From contig JADJPR010000015.1 in assembly GCA_016713135.1 (NCBI GenBank), positions 1 through 64,000 of the forward strand: a stretch of DNA of 64,000 nucleotides, in the 5' to 3' direction. Position numbers and translations under genes: made by a program. Each line of letters starts with the position of its first letter. Within the stretch, counting starts at the first letter, position 1. This DNA comes from Rhodanobacteraceae bacterium (GTDB lineage: Bacteria > Pseudomonadota > Gammaproteobacteria > Xanthomonadales > SZUA-5). A model generated the notes under the pieces. That model made no database searches. It was not told the origin of the DNA and worked only from the letters and a program-made list of their open reading frames with translations. Below are positions 1-11,687 of the stretch, piece by piece.

Positions 1-195
1 CCTGGCGCAGCTGGATGGCGACGCCGATCGGGAGGCGGTAATCGGCACCAGCCAGTTTGCGTGTAGTGGTCTGACGAGCTGCAGGCTCGGTCAACACGGC
101 GATCCGCTGGGGCACCTCGCGCGGGCAATCCGCTGCGCAACGGGCAGCCGCCGGCCGCAGTCGCCAGCACTCTGTTCTGCAACGGCTTCGAGTGA
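1..195 (+). pseudogene. C-terminal fragment of an exported protein ending in F-C-N-G-F-E
   Basis: The end of a gene that begins upstream of the window. The last codons before the TGA at 193-195 read T-L-F-C-N-G-F-E. The same kind of ending occurs on other exported proteins here (near 11688, 19874 and 25435). The frame leading into the tag has a stop at 64-66, while the first 130 bases read openly in the next frame (L-A-Q-L-D-G-D-A-D), so at least one frameshift lies between about 66 and 140. No catalytic domain can be seen. The call of an exported protein rests only on the tag. Confidence 0.5.
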
Positions 196-322
196 GTGCG
201 CCGGCACTGCGGTCAGCCGAACAGGCGCTCGTCGCGAGAACTTCCTGCCATTCGCCGCCGTTCCTGAACGTAGGCGTCGAATACCGCTATCCGCTCAGGC
301 CGCAACAACAACGTCGCACCCG

Positions 323-625
323 TCAGATCCCGTGCGTTTCGCGCATGGCTTTGAGCTGCTCGCGCATGTCAGCGGTCACCGCGGTCAGACGCTGGATCTC
401 GCTGCTGTCGCCGGCGAGCCGGACGCGGCGCAGCGCACGCGATTCGCGGTTGTACCCTTGGCGCAGCGCGGCGAAGTCATTTCGATAGCTGGCTTCGATG
501 CTCGCCAGGTCGGCGTGCCTGGTCCGCGTCCAGAGCCAGGCGGGAATCCAGAGGTGCGTCGGCCCAAGCGGGCGCGGCCAAGGCAAGGCTCAGCAAGAGA
601 AGCGTCCGAAAAGGTGTGTGCGCAT
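323..625 (-). pseudogene. small exported coiled-coil protein, frameshifted
   Basis: Reading on the minus strand, an ATG at 625 is followed within a few codons by a hydrophobic stretch (R-T-L-L-L-L-S-L-A-L-A-A-P-A-W-A) that looks like a Sec signal peptide with an A-W-A cleavage site. A helical, charged region follows (A-S-Y-R-N-D-F-A-A-L-R-Q then R-L-T-A-V-T-A-D-M) to the stop at 323. Two frames must be joined: one near the ACACAC run just after the ATG and one near 520. The corrected product would be about 95 residues, periplasmic, with a likely coiled coil. I do not recognise the family. The bases 196-322 hold nothing I can name. Confidence 0.4.
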
Positions 626-848
626 GGTCGGTGGTCTCGATTGCGCGGCGGATTTGCCGCACCAGTCGACTACGCAGGATCGGGCGCGGAACGACATTTC
701 GTGCGAGCTGCAGATCGCGCATGCGTCACAACGCTACTCTTGGTACGATCGACGCCCAACGCGCCGCCCGGGGCGCGCCTGCCTTCGGGCCAGTACTGGC
801 GGCAGCAACGGTCATCCGGTTCCAAGAACCACCTGGTGGAGATGCGTC

Positions 849-2572
849 ATGACCCAGCAATCCTCGACTCCGCGCTCGATCCGATCGAAACCAGCCTTTC
901 CGGCATCGACCTGATCAACCAGCCGCTGCTGAACAAGGGCACCCGCGCGTTCACCGAGGCAGAGCGCGACGATCTCGGCCCGCACGGGGTGCTGCCGCCG
1001 AACATTGGTACCCTGACGAGCAGGTGGACGCGGCGCCGAAAATGGAGAGCTGCGCAGTTCGCGACCAACTGGGAGCGCTACGCCTTCCTGCTGGGGGGCT
1101 GCAGACGCCAACGAGACCTTTGTCCTACGCGCTGCTGGCCAACAACATCGAGAGATGATGCCGCTGGTGTACACGCCCACGAGTGGGCGAGGCTGCAAGC
1201 GTTTCAGCCGTGAGGTCTGGCGCAAGCCGCGGGCTGATTCTCTAGCTAGCCCAACCGGCACCGTATCCGAGAGATCTTCGCCGACCCGCGCTTGACAAGG
1301 TCGAGGATCGGTCAACCGACAAATGGTGAGCGTACTGGGCTTGGCGACCAGGGCGCCGGCGGCATGGGCATCCGATCGGGCTCGCGCCCTACACCGCCCT
1401 GCGCCGGCATCCACCCGCGCGCGACACTGCCGATCATGCTCGACTGCGGGACCAACAACCAGGACCGGCTCGACAACCCGCTGTACGTCGGCTGGCGGCA
1501 CCGCTTCGTGCGGCCGGCACTATGACGCCTTCGTCGAGCTTCGTCAGCGCCGTCGAAGAGCGCTGGCCGAACATCCTGCTGCAATGGGGGAGGACTTCGC
1601 CGGAAGCAACGCGACGCGGCTCCCGACCGGCTACCGTGACCGCCTGTGCACCTTCAACGACGACATCCAGGGCACTGCGGCGGTGGCGCCTGGCACGCGA
1701 TGGCGGCGATCAACGTCACCGGCGTGCCGCTGAAGGAGCAGCGCATTGCAATTGTCGGCGCGGGTGCGGCCGGCACCGGCATCGCCGGCCTGCTGGTCAC
1801 GGCGATGATCGAGGCGGGCTTGTGCGATGCGGCCGGCGCGCTGCGCGCTTCTTCTGATCGACGCAGGGCAGCCTGGTCGTCGACGGCTTGAGCGAGGTGC
1901 AGGGCTGGCGGCCCGTACGTCCGCAAGCGCACGATGTGGCCGCGCGGGAAGCCTCGCCTGAGTACCCGGGACGATCTCGCTGCTCGACGTCGCCGCAGAA
2001 CGCCGGAAGCACCACCCTGATCGGCGTCTCTGGGCGAGGCCGGCGCCTTCACCGAGGACGTGGTGAGCGCGATGGCCAGTTACGTCGAGCGCCCCGTCAT
2101 CTTCCCGCTGTCCAACCCCACCTCGAAGGCCGAGGCAACGCCGACGGACGCCTGGCGGAATGGACCGAGGGCGGGGCAAGATTGGGCACCGGCAGTCCGT
2201 TTGCGTCAGGCGCCGGGGAAGGGCCGGAATGCCGCCGGTCAACCAGATTAACAATTCCTACATTTTCCCGGGCGTCGGGCTGCGGCGCCAACGCCGTTTC
2301 ACACGCGCCGGGTCACCGACAGGATGTTTATGGCGACGGCAAGGCGCTTGGCAGCGCTGTCTCCGGCGCTTCTCACCGATCCGGACGCGCGCCTGCCGTG
2401 CCGCCGGTCGATCAGTTGCGCGCCGTGTCGATCCAGGTCGCGCTGGGCCACTCTGCACGCCAGGCGCAAATCGACGGCGTGGCCGACCACCGCGAAGAAT
2501 CCGAACTGTTGCCGCGGATCCGGGCCCAGTGGCAGCCGGTGTATCGCCTCGTACTGGCGGCGTGGGTCCTGA
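849..2572 (+). pseudogene. maeA: NAD-dependent malic enzyme, multiply frameshifted
   Basis: Oxidative decarboxylation of malate to pyruvate. Successive frames give the whole family in order: an N-terminal region with I-D-L-I-N-Q-P-L-L-N-K-G-T, the Y-T-P-T-V-G-E-A-C motif near 1165, G-L-G-D-Q-G-A-G-G-M-G-I near 1340, L-D-C-G-T-N-N near 1440, the metal/substrate stretch F-N-D-D-I-Q-G-T-A near 1655, the Rossmann G-A-G-A-A-G-T-G-I-A-G-L near 1755, P-L-S-N-P-T-S-K near 2110 and a C-terminal V-N-Q-I-N-N-S-Y-I-F-P-G near 2235. Ordered this way the length equals a normal enzyme of about 560 residues, so nothing is deleted. At least eight single-base shifts are needed. The ATG at 849 follows a GGTGGAG-like site. 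The last frame ends with the TGA at 2570-2572. Whether the gene is broken in the cell cannot be told from sequence alone. Confidence 0.85.
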
Positions 2573-2651
2573 CTCGTCCAGCCGCCAGGCCATGCGAGTT
2601 GTACACGGGCGTGGGCGTGATAGTTTCCTGCCGTCAGCCACTGGGGGAGCC

Positions 2652-4141
2652 ATGAGCAGAATCATCCTGGCGATATGCCGTCGCAGCATGGGCGCGACAC
2701 TTGGCTGCCTTGCACTTGCTTCAGCGGCGCATGCCCAATGGCTGAATCCACCGACCGGAGCTTCGGTCATCCAGGCTGATGGGAACGCTGGGACTGTGGT
2801 TCTGCAATGGCTACGAACTCCTCCCCGGTTGTGCGGCAGGCATCGGCAGCGTGGCGATCCGCACTCAAAGCTCCTGGATAAGCAATCCTCGCCGGCGTCG
2901 GGCAATGGGGTGTCTACGCACCTGTGGTGGCTGGCCCTGATCTTCCGCGCCTCGGTCAAGGGCGAGGAAATGCTTGGCATCGGGCGCATGGATGGTAATC
3001 AGTGGTTCGAGCGGGTTGAACTACCAGTTTCCGGAGATCGAAGCCAGGGCGGGGCGATTGTGTTCGCTGATGCGGGACAATCTGTGGTCGCGTATTCAGT
3101 GCCTCCACTGGGTTCGCCGCGCGACGAGCGGGTTCCTTGCCTTGGTATCCCGATTCCGGTGACATCACTCGCTATGCGGACGATCTCGCCGCCGGCCCGC
3201 CTAGTCATGACCCCTGGATGCGGTTCGCATTGCGGCCTGAAGTTCGGCGGTCCGCTGCCGCAGTTCGGGTTCGATCTGGGCGAACTGTCGACCACCCCGC
3301 CAGATCGTCTTCGCAGACGGCGTCCAGTTCGGCGCGGACGATCATTTCCCGGGTCTGGTGATTCTGTCGAATGTCGGTGTCGGCATCGTCATGACACCGT
3401 TGGCCCAGGGCTGGAATCCGGTGGTCCCACGCCAGGCGCGCAACTCCGCCGGTTTTGTCACCTCGGCTTGCTTACGAACTCGACGGATACCTCCGATCGC
3501 ACCAGCATCACTGCCGTGATGATGGTGCCGCGCTTCCTGTTCTCGCATTTGCAGCTGATCGATGTCTGCGTCGGCGCGGTCACTTTCGATGGTAACGGCG
3601 ATCCGGTCTCCCGTGCCGAGGGTGCGGTCCAGCGTCTGGATGGTGGACCCATCACGCCGGCGGCGTGAACGACTTGTCGGAAGTGGAACTGTGCGGGCTT
3701 TTGTCGTCGATCCGGTCTGGAGCGCGGCACTGGGGCGGCTGGAAACACCGGGCGTCGTCACCGACATGAATGCCGACGGCCGCCTCGACCCCGACCGACG
3801 CCGAGTTGAATTACGGGCGGGTGCTCTCCAACGAGGTGGTATACGAGTTCCGTCAGATCGGCACCTTCCTGACCTTTCGCAGGCAGCAGTACTGGCCGCT
3901 CCACTTCGCCAGTCGCCGACCCGGCCGGATGCCCGCCGCCGGCGCTGAGGGCAGGCGCCTCCTTCGACCTCGACATCGACGGCAACGGCTACTCGGTCTT
4001 CGATTTTGCCGTTTGTCTGCCCGGCGGCAGCGGCGTGGACGCGTCCGCCGCGCTGACCGGCGGCCCGACATCGCGCATGCAGGCAAGCTCGCCACCCGGC
4101 TTCCAAAAGTCAGACACGGTGCCGTCAGGGGCTGTCTCCTG
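2652..4141 (+). pseudogene. exported protein with dockerin-like C-terminal repeat, frameshifted
   Basis: ATG at 2652 after a GGGGGAG ribosome site. The first 32 residues form a signal peptide (L-G-C-L-A-L-A-S-A-A-H-A then Q-W-L-N-P). The rest is readable only by changing frame several times: V-V-L-C-N-G-Y-E near 2800, W-Y-P-D-S-G-D-I-T-R-Y near 3140, F-A-D-G-V-Q-F-G-A-D near 3320, R-F-L-F-S-H-L-Q-L-I-D-V-C-V-G near 3530 and D-A-E-L-N-Y-G-R near 3795. Near the end is D-L-D-I-D-G-N-G-Y, a calcium-loop-like, dockerin-like sequence seen at the C-termini of exported proteins. The last frame stops at TGA 4139-4141. I do not recognise an enzyme domain. Confidence 0.5.
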
Positions 4142-4211
4142 AACTGCTTCCGTCAGGGCGCGCGCAACCGCGGATGCCGCGCCAGACCAGGCGACCGATC
4201 TGGCGTCGCCC

Positions 4212-6726
4212 ATGGAGACCAGCGTCAACTTGATGCAGGTCCGGACGATCCCAGCCCCGCCAGTTCGCGCGTGCGCGGACGAGGAATACCCGGCCATACG
4301 CCATCTGGACGCATCGGCCTTTCCGCAGCGCCAGCGCATGCTCGGCGAGGGCGGCATGGGCGCGGTCTACCTCGGCGAGCAGAAGTGCCGTGGTGCGGCG
4401 GCGCCAGGTGGCGCTCAGTGGCGCATGCAAGCCTGCGCAGCCCGAACGCGTTGGCGCGTCTGGCCGCCGAGCGCCAGACGCTGGCGCGGCTGTCGCACCC
4501 GAACGTCGCGCAGCTGTACGAGGCGGGCACCACGCCGGATGGGTTCCCTTATTTTGCGATGGAGTTCATGCCGGGCGACACGCTGGCGAGTACCGTCTAC
4601 GCAAGCGCCTGGGCATTCGTGAGCGGGTGGCCTTGTTCGCAGGTTTGCGAGGTGCAGCACGCCCACCTGAAGGGGTTGATCCACCGCGATCTCAAGCCCA
4701 ACAACCTGCTGGTGGGTGAGATCTGTGGCCAGGTGGTGCCCAAGGTGATCGATTTCGGCATCGCCAAGGCGCTCGGACGATCCACTGACCGAGAGCGGCG
4801 AGTTGACCGGCGCAGCCGCGATCGGCACGCCGTCGTACATGACGCCCGGAGGCCTAGTGCAACGTAACCCGACCTCGACAACCCGACCGATGTCTATTCG
4901 CTCGGCATCGTGCTCTACGAACCGCTGGCGGGCGTGCGCCCGAACGATCTCCGGCATGGCGCTGATCCGCGAATGCCGCTGGCGAGCGCCCGGAGCCGCC
5001 GCGTGACGACCAAGCGCGTGCCTCGCGCTGGATGAGACCCGGGCAACGACATCGCCGAGGTGCGCGGACCGAGCGCGCGCGCAACTGCGCAGCAGTTGCG
5101 CGACGACCTGACTGATCGGTCGGCCGCGCCATCGCCGAGGACCGTAACCACCGCTATCCCACGGTGGCCGACCCCGCTGCCGACCTCAACCGATATCTCA
5201 ACAACCACGGTGGAGGCGCGTCTGCCGAGCGTGCGCTGTCGCGTCGGCAAGTTCGTGCGCCGGCACCGGGTGAGCGTGATCGCGGCCCCTGGCACTGTTG
5301 GCGCTGGTGCTGGGTATCGTCGGTACCAACGCTCGCATGTTGCGCGCTGCGCGCGAGGCCGAAGCCGCGCGTCAGGTGTCTGGATTCCTTACCCGATTGT
5401 TCGAAGTGTCCGATCCGGGGCACCGCGCGCGGTGCCACCGTGACCGCGCGCGAACTGCTCGATCAGGGCGCCGGCGCATCCGCGACGAACCCAAGGACCA
5501 ACCGATCGTGCGGGCACAGTTGCTGGGACGATGGGTGAGGTTCACCAGAATCTGGGCTTGTACGCGCAGGCCGAACCGCTTCGAGCAGGCAGCGCCCGCT
5601 GCGCCGGGAAGCCTTTGGCGCCACGCACCCGGACGTCGGTCGCAGGCCTGGCTCGCGCTCGGTACCCCTCTACAGCGATCCGGACGCCACAGCGAGCCAG
5701 GGATCTGCAGCAACAGGCGCTGGGACCGTTGCAAGCGAACTGGGAGACGTGGATGCAGATGTCGCTGAAGCCCAGACCCAACTGGGGCCGACCCGTTTCC
5801 TGCTCGGAGACGCCGTTGAAGCGGAACGATTGCACCGGGTGGCGCTGGGCACACGCGAGGTCTTGTTTGGCAGCAATAGCGCCGAGGTTGCCTCGAGCCT
5901 CTCGCATATCGGGTATCTGCTGAACAACCGCAGCGCTACGCCGAGGCGGAACCTCCGATGCAGCGCTGGCGATCCGCAAGGCAGTCCTCGGCGACGATCA
6001 CCACCTGGTATCGGACAGCCAGGACTTTCTCGGCGACCTTACGGCAACATGGGCCGTTGGGATGAGGCGGTGCCGCTCTTTCCCCGGAAAGCCTGGCCGT
6101 CAAGCGCAAGGTCTATCCCCCCGGACCATCCACCGATCGTCGAGAGCCAGTTCCTCGCTGGGCAAGGCCTATGCCGCGCAAAGCAAGCCTGCCGAGGCCC
6201 GGGCCGCGCTTGAGAGGAGTTGCGCAGATCGAACGGTACGTTGGCTCCACGCACATCAGCCTCAGCCGCGGGCTGCAGGAGCTGGGCATGCTGCATGGCC
6301 TGAAGGCACGCCGGCGAGGCCGAAGAAGACCACCCGGCTAATGAAGGTCTTTCGAGGCAGCCGTGGGGCCGAAGCACGCCTGCGGGTGAAGCGCTGAACA
6401 ACCCCGGCTGGGCACTCAGCGACGGCTCTGCACGACTACGCGCCCGCCGAGACTGTGCTGCGCCGCGCGTTGGAGACCTCCCGCTGGAGCCCGATCCCGG
6501 CTATCTGGCCGCCCTGGTGCGCTGGAGCCCGGCCAACTGCTTGCGCGATGCCGGGCGAGCGGTTGACGCCGAGACCTTACTACGCCCAGGCTGTCGCCAT
6601 CATGGATGGCAGGAAGGGCCGCATGCGCAACTGCCCGACTTGTTGCGCGATTGTGCTCGCGCCCTCTGCGCGCATCCGGGCGCAATGAGCAGGTTGCGCA
6701 ACTGGAAGCGCATACCGGCGCCCTGA
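4212..6726 (+). pseudogene. serine/threonine protein kinase with membrane anchor and TPR repeats, frameshifted
   Basis: A PknB-type (Hanks-type) kinase. In order: the glycine loop L-G-E-G-G-M-G-A-V-Y-L-G-E near 4340, Y-F-A-M-E-F near 4555, the catalytic loop H-R-D-L-K-P-N-N near 4682, V-I-D-F-G-I-A-K-A near 4745, the activation-segment end I-G-T-P-S-Y-M-T-P near 4820 and D-V-Y-S-L-G-I-V-L-Y-E near 4890. A membrane segment (L-A-L-V-L-G-I-V-G-T) lies near 5300, followed by tetratricopeptide repeats to about 6720 (G-E-V-H-Q-N-L-G-L-Y-A-Q-A-E near 5530; L-L-G-D-A-V-E-A-E near 5800). The layout is a cytoplasmic kinase, one membrane span and an outside TPR sensor. Ten or more frame changes are needed. 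The N-terminus is uncertain; 4212 is the first ATG ahead of the glycine loop. The neighbouring FHA protein is a plausible target. Confidence 0.75.
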
Positions 6727-6769
6727 GCCACGACCATCCATGGCCCCGTCCAGTCCGACAAGATCGACA

Positions 6770-7674
6770 TGAAAACGACCAGACCACCCACACGCTTCCG
6801 ACCAACGTCAGTGGATCGATGAGGGCCATTACACCGCCTGCCTCGTTGTGGTGATTCGCGGCGCGGGTACCGGCAACAAGATCCTGCTGAACCGCGATTC
6901 CCTGGTCATCGGGCGTGCCGACGATGCCGACCTGGCGCCACTCCAAGGCGGGCGTTTCGCGGCGCCATGCGATCGTCGAAAGGGTGGGACGAACAGGCGT
7001 TCCGGATCAAGGATCTCGGCAGCACCAACTGGTATCCTGCATCAATGCTGCGCGCGTCGACGAGGCTACCCTCATGACCAGGACGTCATCGCGATTGGCG
7101 AAACGCGGCTCAAGTTCCTCCTCCGCTGACAGCCCTGAGCAGCCCTATTACGAAGCGCTTCTACAGTCAGAAGCAGCGACGACGCGCCGCAGGTCTACAA
7201 CAGCACCCACTTCACTCGCCTGAAGGAGGAGCTGCGGCGCCACCGCGTGATTGATGCGCCGCCCAGCCCAGTGATGCTGGATGTCGACCACTTCCAGCGG
7301 CTCACCGACACCATGGCGGCACCGGTCGGGGACGCGGCGCTGGTCCACCTGGTGGCCTGGTCAGGTCGACGCATCCGCGACAGCGATGCGCCCTGTCGCT
7401 ACGGTGGCGAGGAGTTCGCGCTGATCCCGCCGCAGACACCCACCCAGCAGGCGCTCGAAGTGGCCGAACAATTGCGCGCGCTGGTCGCGATCGCGCCGCC
7501 GCAGCACGCCGACAAGGTGATCAACATGACCATCAGCCTGGGCATCAGCGACGCGGCCGACCTCGCCACCGTGCCGGAAGCGATGATTCAACGCGCTGAC
7601 CGGGCGCCTATCACGCCAAACGCACCGGGCGGAACAAGGCGGCCTGTCATGAGCCGGGAATGGACGCGGATTGA
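6770..7674 (+). pseudogene. FHA-domain diguanylate cyclase (GGEEF), frameshifted
   Basis: The N-terminal half is a forkhead-associated domain, which binds phosphothreonine: I-G-R-A-D-D-A-D near 6910, S-R-R-H-A-I-V-E near 6957 and K-D-L-G-S-T-N near 7010. The C-terminal half is a GGDEF domain: L-D-V-D-H-F-Q near 7271, the signature Y-G-G-E-E-F-A near 7400 and I-S-L-G-I-S near 7530. The active-site signature is intact, so if the frame is restored the product should make cyclic di-GMP. At least three frame changes are needed (near 6840, 6950 and 7040-7190). The stop in the best frame is TGA 7672-7674. It lies 44 bases after the upstream kinase in the same direction, which suggests that kinase phosphorylation feeds c-di-GMP output. 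Confidence 0.72.
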
Positions 7675-7727
7675 ACGTGCGGCCCGCTCAGCGTGGTCAT
7701 TCCCGCCCTTCAGTTTCTCGTAAGAAA

Positions 7728-8250
7728 CCAGCACCTCATCGAGCTGCTGGCCGGGTCGCGAGGCGCGGCTTTCGATCGCCCGGCAGGTTTCGATCGCGTC
7801 ACCACTTCCCGCTCGACCTGGTGCCGCTGGTGGTGCCACCATGATACCGGGTTCATGCCGTCCCGCCACGTCACGCCGACCTGGCCGATGACCTCCGGGC
7901 ATGGCGAGTGCCGGTACCAGACGCCTCCGCGGCGGAGCAGCGGAAGGACATCTGGTTCTGCGGCGGCGGGCGCGGCTTGCGGTTCGCAGGCGGTATCGGC
8001 GGGCGCGTCACCGTGCTGAGCCGTCGCAGCATCTGCATGGCTGCCCAAGGGCAACCTTGGCCTCTGGCGGTGGCTTGAGGATGATCCGGCCCCTCGGCGC
8101 GCACTTCTCCTCCTGCGTCAGCGTCACCACGTGGGCGGAAGGACCTGTTCCTCGCCCCGCGCCCTCGCCGGGACAGGCCTGGGCGTCCAGGTAGCCACCC
8201 TGCCATCCGCGTCCGACGCACTTCAGCACCCGGGTTTGGGACCACGCGGC
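7728..8250 (-). pseudogene. unrecognised broken gene on the minus strand
   Basis: Coding-like minus-strand segments in changing frames. They include V-T-L-T-Q-E-E-K-C-A-P-R-G-R-I-I-L near 8110, W-Y-R-H-S-P-C-P-E-V-I-G-Q-V near 7900, T-W-R-D-G-M-N-P-V-S-W-W-H near 7850 and V-S-Y-E-K-L-K-G-G-N near 7715. The conserved-looking W, C and P residues suggest a compact domain, but I cannot assign a family. It converges on the FHA-GGDEF gene. Confidence 0.25.
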
Positions 8251-8799
8251 CCGACCCGGCGCTCCGAGTCCGATGATCGGAGCAGCAGAACCAAGGGCGC
8301 GCGGCGGGTCATCAGCCGCCTCCAGAGGGTGCGGTGCGTAACGCTTTGAGTCGCGATGCGCCTCAGGTGCGGACGACCGTGCGCCAGACTGGCGACCCAG
8401 GTCCGAACCGATCCGACCGGCAGCGAGTTGAGTCGGTTCCTCGAGCCGCGCGCGCGCGACAGTGCGTCGGCACGCAGTTCCGCTGACGGCCCTCAGCCTG
8501 GTTGCTCACGGCGCGCGCGAAGGTCGGCACACCTCACCAGATCACTTCCGCCATCACGGATCTGATCGAACGCCAGGCGTCCATCGAACATACCCAGGGG
8601 AACTGAGCGACTGACCGTCTGACAGAGAGGTCAGCTGACAAGTCGACAAGGTACCGTCGCGCTGCCGCAGTATTCACGGACCTGCAGTCAACGACAGGCG
8701 TGCATGCGCGGATCCCATCATTCTGCCGTCGCGACGCCGCGACCGCACGCCACCGCAGGCTTGCGGCCTGAGATCCCCGGCGCGGAGAGACGTCGCCCT
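8251..8799. other. no gene recognised
   Basis: About 550 bases in the indel-rich part of the window. Short open frames exist on both strands, but none shows a motif or a sustained coding pattern. I see no tRNA, hairpin terminator or repeat here. Confidence 0.3.
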
Positions 8800-9623
8800 G
8801 CAACCCGGCCTTTTGAGTGCGGCCTCATCCGCTCGGGGTTCACGACGTGCCAGTTTCGATCGCGGGATCGAATGGGGTTGCTGATGAGGCTACACGGCCT
8901 TCGCCCTGTTTGATGGCGATACGATGGTAGCGAATGTCCGCGCACGCGCATGCGCCTGGTGCTCGACAGCGAAGAGCGCCGTGGCTGGCAGCTCGGCGCG
9001 GTTTGCACCCGTTCCGAGTACCGCGGGCGCGGCCTCGGCCCGGCACCTGCTGGACCTCGCGCTGGCCGGGTGCGGCGGCGAACGGTGCTGCTGTTCGCCA
9101 ATCCGACGTGGCGCGAACCCTATCCTCGCTTCGGTTTTGCGCCGCGCGAGGAATGGATCTTCGAAGCCGCCCATGCGGCGGCGCCGTCCGGCCCGCCCCG
9201 CGCCAAGCTCCAATCCGGCCGATCCCTTCGTGCGTGCGCGAATCCGCCAGCTCGCCGCCGATGGTCGCCCCGGCAACACGCGCTTCGACGCGCGCGGGCA
9301 CGGTGACATCGCGCTCTGGGCTCCTCGCCAATGGTTTCGTCACGGCGCTGCGCGAGCCGCAGCCAGGGGACTTTGGTGTTCTGCACGCAACAGGGGGAAT
9401 GCCTGCGTGTACAAAAGAGGTGCTTTCGGATGGCGATGTCGACCCCAGTGGGTTGATCCCTTCCCTGATCGATGCGCTAGTCAGCCGGCTGCGCTTCGAC
9501 TTCACGCCCCGAGCGCCTGCGCCGCAGGCGCGTGCGGTGGCCCCGGACCTGACCCGATCTGTGGCAAAAAGCGTTTTTGCGCCGCGCGCAGACCCCGGCT
9601 TCCGAAACCCCGCCCAGACCTGA
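8800..9623 (+). pseudogene. GNAT-family N-acetyltransferase, frameshifted
   Basis: The acetyl-CoA binding core of a GNAT enzyme is clear: L-G-A-V-C-T-R-S-E-Y-R-G-R-G-L-G near 8995, where the R-G-R-G-L-G part is the pyrophosphate-binding loop, then L-L-F-A-N-P-T-W near 9090 and P-Y-P-R-F-G-F-A-P-R-E-E near 9120. A C-terminal extension can be followed in changing frames (D-P-F-V-R-A-R-I-R-Q-L near 9222, A-N-G-F-V-T-A-L-R-E near 9330, V-S-R-L-R-F-D-F-T near 9480) to the stop TGA at 9621-9623. The 5' end is poorly defined: the frame F-A-L-F-D-G-D-T-M-V near 8898 belongs to it, but no start can be chosen. The acceptor substrate is unknown. Confidence 0.6.
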
Positions 9624-9740
9624 GTGTTCGCGTCTTCCCGTGCCGGCGAGGATTGAAGCCCACCCCGAGGGCACGGCGGGCCCAAGCGCACGGAGCACCA
9701 CACTAGTCGACTCTGACGCTGAACGCTTCTTTGCAGCGGA

Positions 9741-11350
9741 TCACGCCCGGCGCGCCAGCGTCACCGCGTTGCGCGTGATCGAGAGCATGCCCTGCTTCTG
9801 TGCGAGGTCGGATCGCATCGACGTCACGCCCGGTACGATCAGCCGGTTGATTTCCGGGTGACCTCCAGGGTTCGCAGATGCCGATCCAGCCCTGATGCCG
9901 CGGCCCTCACACTTGGGGCAGCCCTTGCCGATGTAGAACACTACGTCGGCGGCGACGCCCAGGGACCTTGCGTACGTGTAGTCCACTGGCCCGGGCACCT
10001 TGCAACACTTGCAGTTGCGCCGACCCAGGCGCTGCGCCAGCACGCCGAGCATGGTGGACTTGAGCAGGAAGGGCAGCACGCCGATGTCAAGCAGGCGGGT
10101 GATCGTGGTCGCCGCGTTGTTGTGTGCAGGGTGGAGAACACCAGATGGCCGGTCAGCGCGCTTTCCACCGCGATCTCGGCGGTTTCCCTGGTCGCGAATT
10201 TCGCCCACCATGACCACGTCCGGATCGTGGCGCAGGATGTTGCGCAGGGTCCGGGCGAAGGTCAGGCCGGCGACGCGGTTGGATCTGCACCTGCAGCACG
10301 TCTTCGATCTTGGCCCCGACTAGTTCCCGACCGTGATGATGTTGACGGTTGCCCCGTTTATGGCATTCGAGCACCGCCGCATAGAGCGTGGTCGACTTGG
10401 CCTGAGCTGGTGGGGCCGGTGACCAGCAGCATGCCCGGGCCGCGGCTGAGGATGTCGCGGAATAGTTGCTCGTCGCGCGGACCGAAACCGATCTCGGCCA
10501 CGCTGCGCTGGCTGAAGGCGGTATTCAGGATGCGGATCACCACCGCTTCGCAGTTGATTGTCGGGATCACCGAGATGCGCAGGACCACTTCCATGTTGCC
10601 GCTGGTCACGCTGCGCGTCCATCCTAAGGCACGCGGTGCTCGGCGAGGTTCACCTCCTCCGATCACCTTGATGTGGCTGACGAAGGCCGGCAGCAGGATG
10701 CGCAGGAAGCGGCGCACCGGCATCAGGTCGCCGTCGATGCGGTAGAGCATCTCGAAGGTTTCGAGCCCGGCCGCAGGTGGATGTCCGATGCGCGCCGCTG
10801 GACTGCGGCGTCGATCAGGTCGGCGACCACCCTGACCACCGGCTGCTCGACCGACAGCCGTTCCGCCTCCTTTTTGGTGCATTTCCGCACTGCCGAGGCG
10901 TGGGTCCAGGCCGAGGCGTTGCACCATCGCCTCGTCTTCGCTCTTGCCGAACTGGCTGGAGAGTGCCAGGCGGATCACGTTAGCGGGCGAGGATCGGGAC
11001 CACCCGCCCTGCGCGACCATGAACCCGATCGCGCTGATGGTCTCCCGGATTGCTGACCACCACCGCGAGCAGGTCCACATTGCGGTCAGAGCAGGGGCCG
11101 CCAGGCGTCGCGAGACGGGTGCCGAGAACATGTCGCACGCGATCGGGTCTACCTCCGCGCGTCGCCTTCGAGCAATGGCAGGCCCAGGTTGGTCGCGCGC
11201 TCGACCACCGTGCCGAGTTCCGGACCGTCCTGGCGCAAGGCCATTCGGGTCGGCGACGCTGATCAGCTTGATCCTTCAACCTAACTAAGCGGGGTGCGTC
11301 GTCCACTTTCGAGCCAGCGCCGCACATCGCCAAGGTTGGCGAGCAGCACG
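9741..11350 (-). pseudogene. type II secretion/type IV pilus assembly ATPase (GspE/PilB family), frameshifted
   Basis: A hexameric ATPase that powers pseudopilus or pilus assembly. On the minus strand from the 5' end: an MshEN-like N-terminal region; F-E-M-L-Y-R-I-D-G-D-L-M near 10745; R-I-S-V-I-P-T near 10570; the Walker A region V-T-G-P-T-S-S-G near 10420; V-G-E-I-R-D-Q-E near 10205 (Walker B/Asp box); L-T-G-H-L-V-F-S-T-L-H-T near 10150 (His box); and four cysteines in the C-K-C-C and C-P-K-C-E-G-R-G motifs (about 9890-10010), a zinc-binding arm found in GspE and PilB. The stop is at 9741-9743. At least six frame changes are needed and the start is not certain. No other gsp or pil gene is in the window. 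Confidence 0.8.
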
Positions 11351-11687
11351 ATGCGCGGCGATGGTCCTGCGCTGCCCACGCCGCGCGCCCTTCGGCAACG
11401 GCCAGACAGCCTCTCGCCCCTGCTGTTCATCCTGCCGCCCACACCCCCGTCGTCCGGAGACAGCTAATGGCCTGCGTCAGCGGTTGACCAGTGTCAACCA
11501 CGGTCCCTCTGCCCTCCGGCGAAGGGACGAGCTTCGAGCTGCGGGCAGAATTCCCCGCGGAGGTGCGCAGGCCGTGTGCGCGCAGCGGGCTGCGGCGCGC
11601 TGTGCCGGTGAAGCGCTGCGCGCCACAACGGGCTCACGCAGCGGCGGGGCTTCATCCCCGGCAGGTCGGATCCTTCGCTGACTGACC

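Noticed and set aside
2800..2830. Internal C-N-G-Y-E as another copy of the C-terminal tag
   Set aside because: It lies about 50 residues after the start of an exported protein and is not next to a stop codon.
1..11350. A pseudogene graveyard or degraded island
   Set aside because: Motifs, gene lengths and order are preserved and only frame changes occur, on both strands, falling with distance from the window edge. Sequencing error is simpler.
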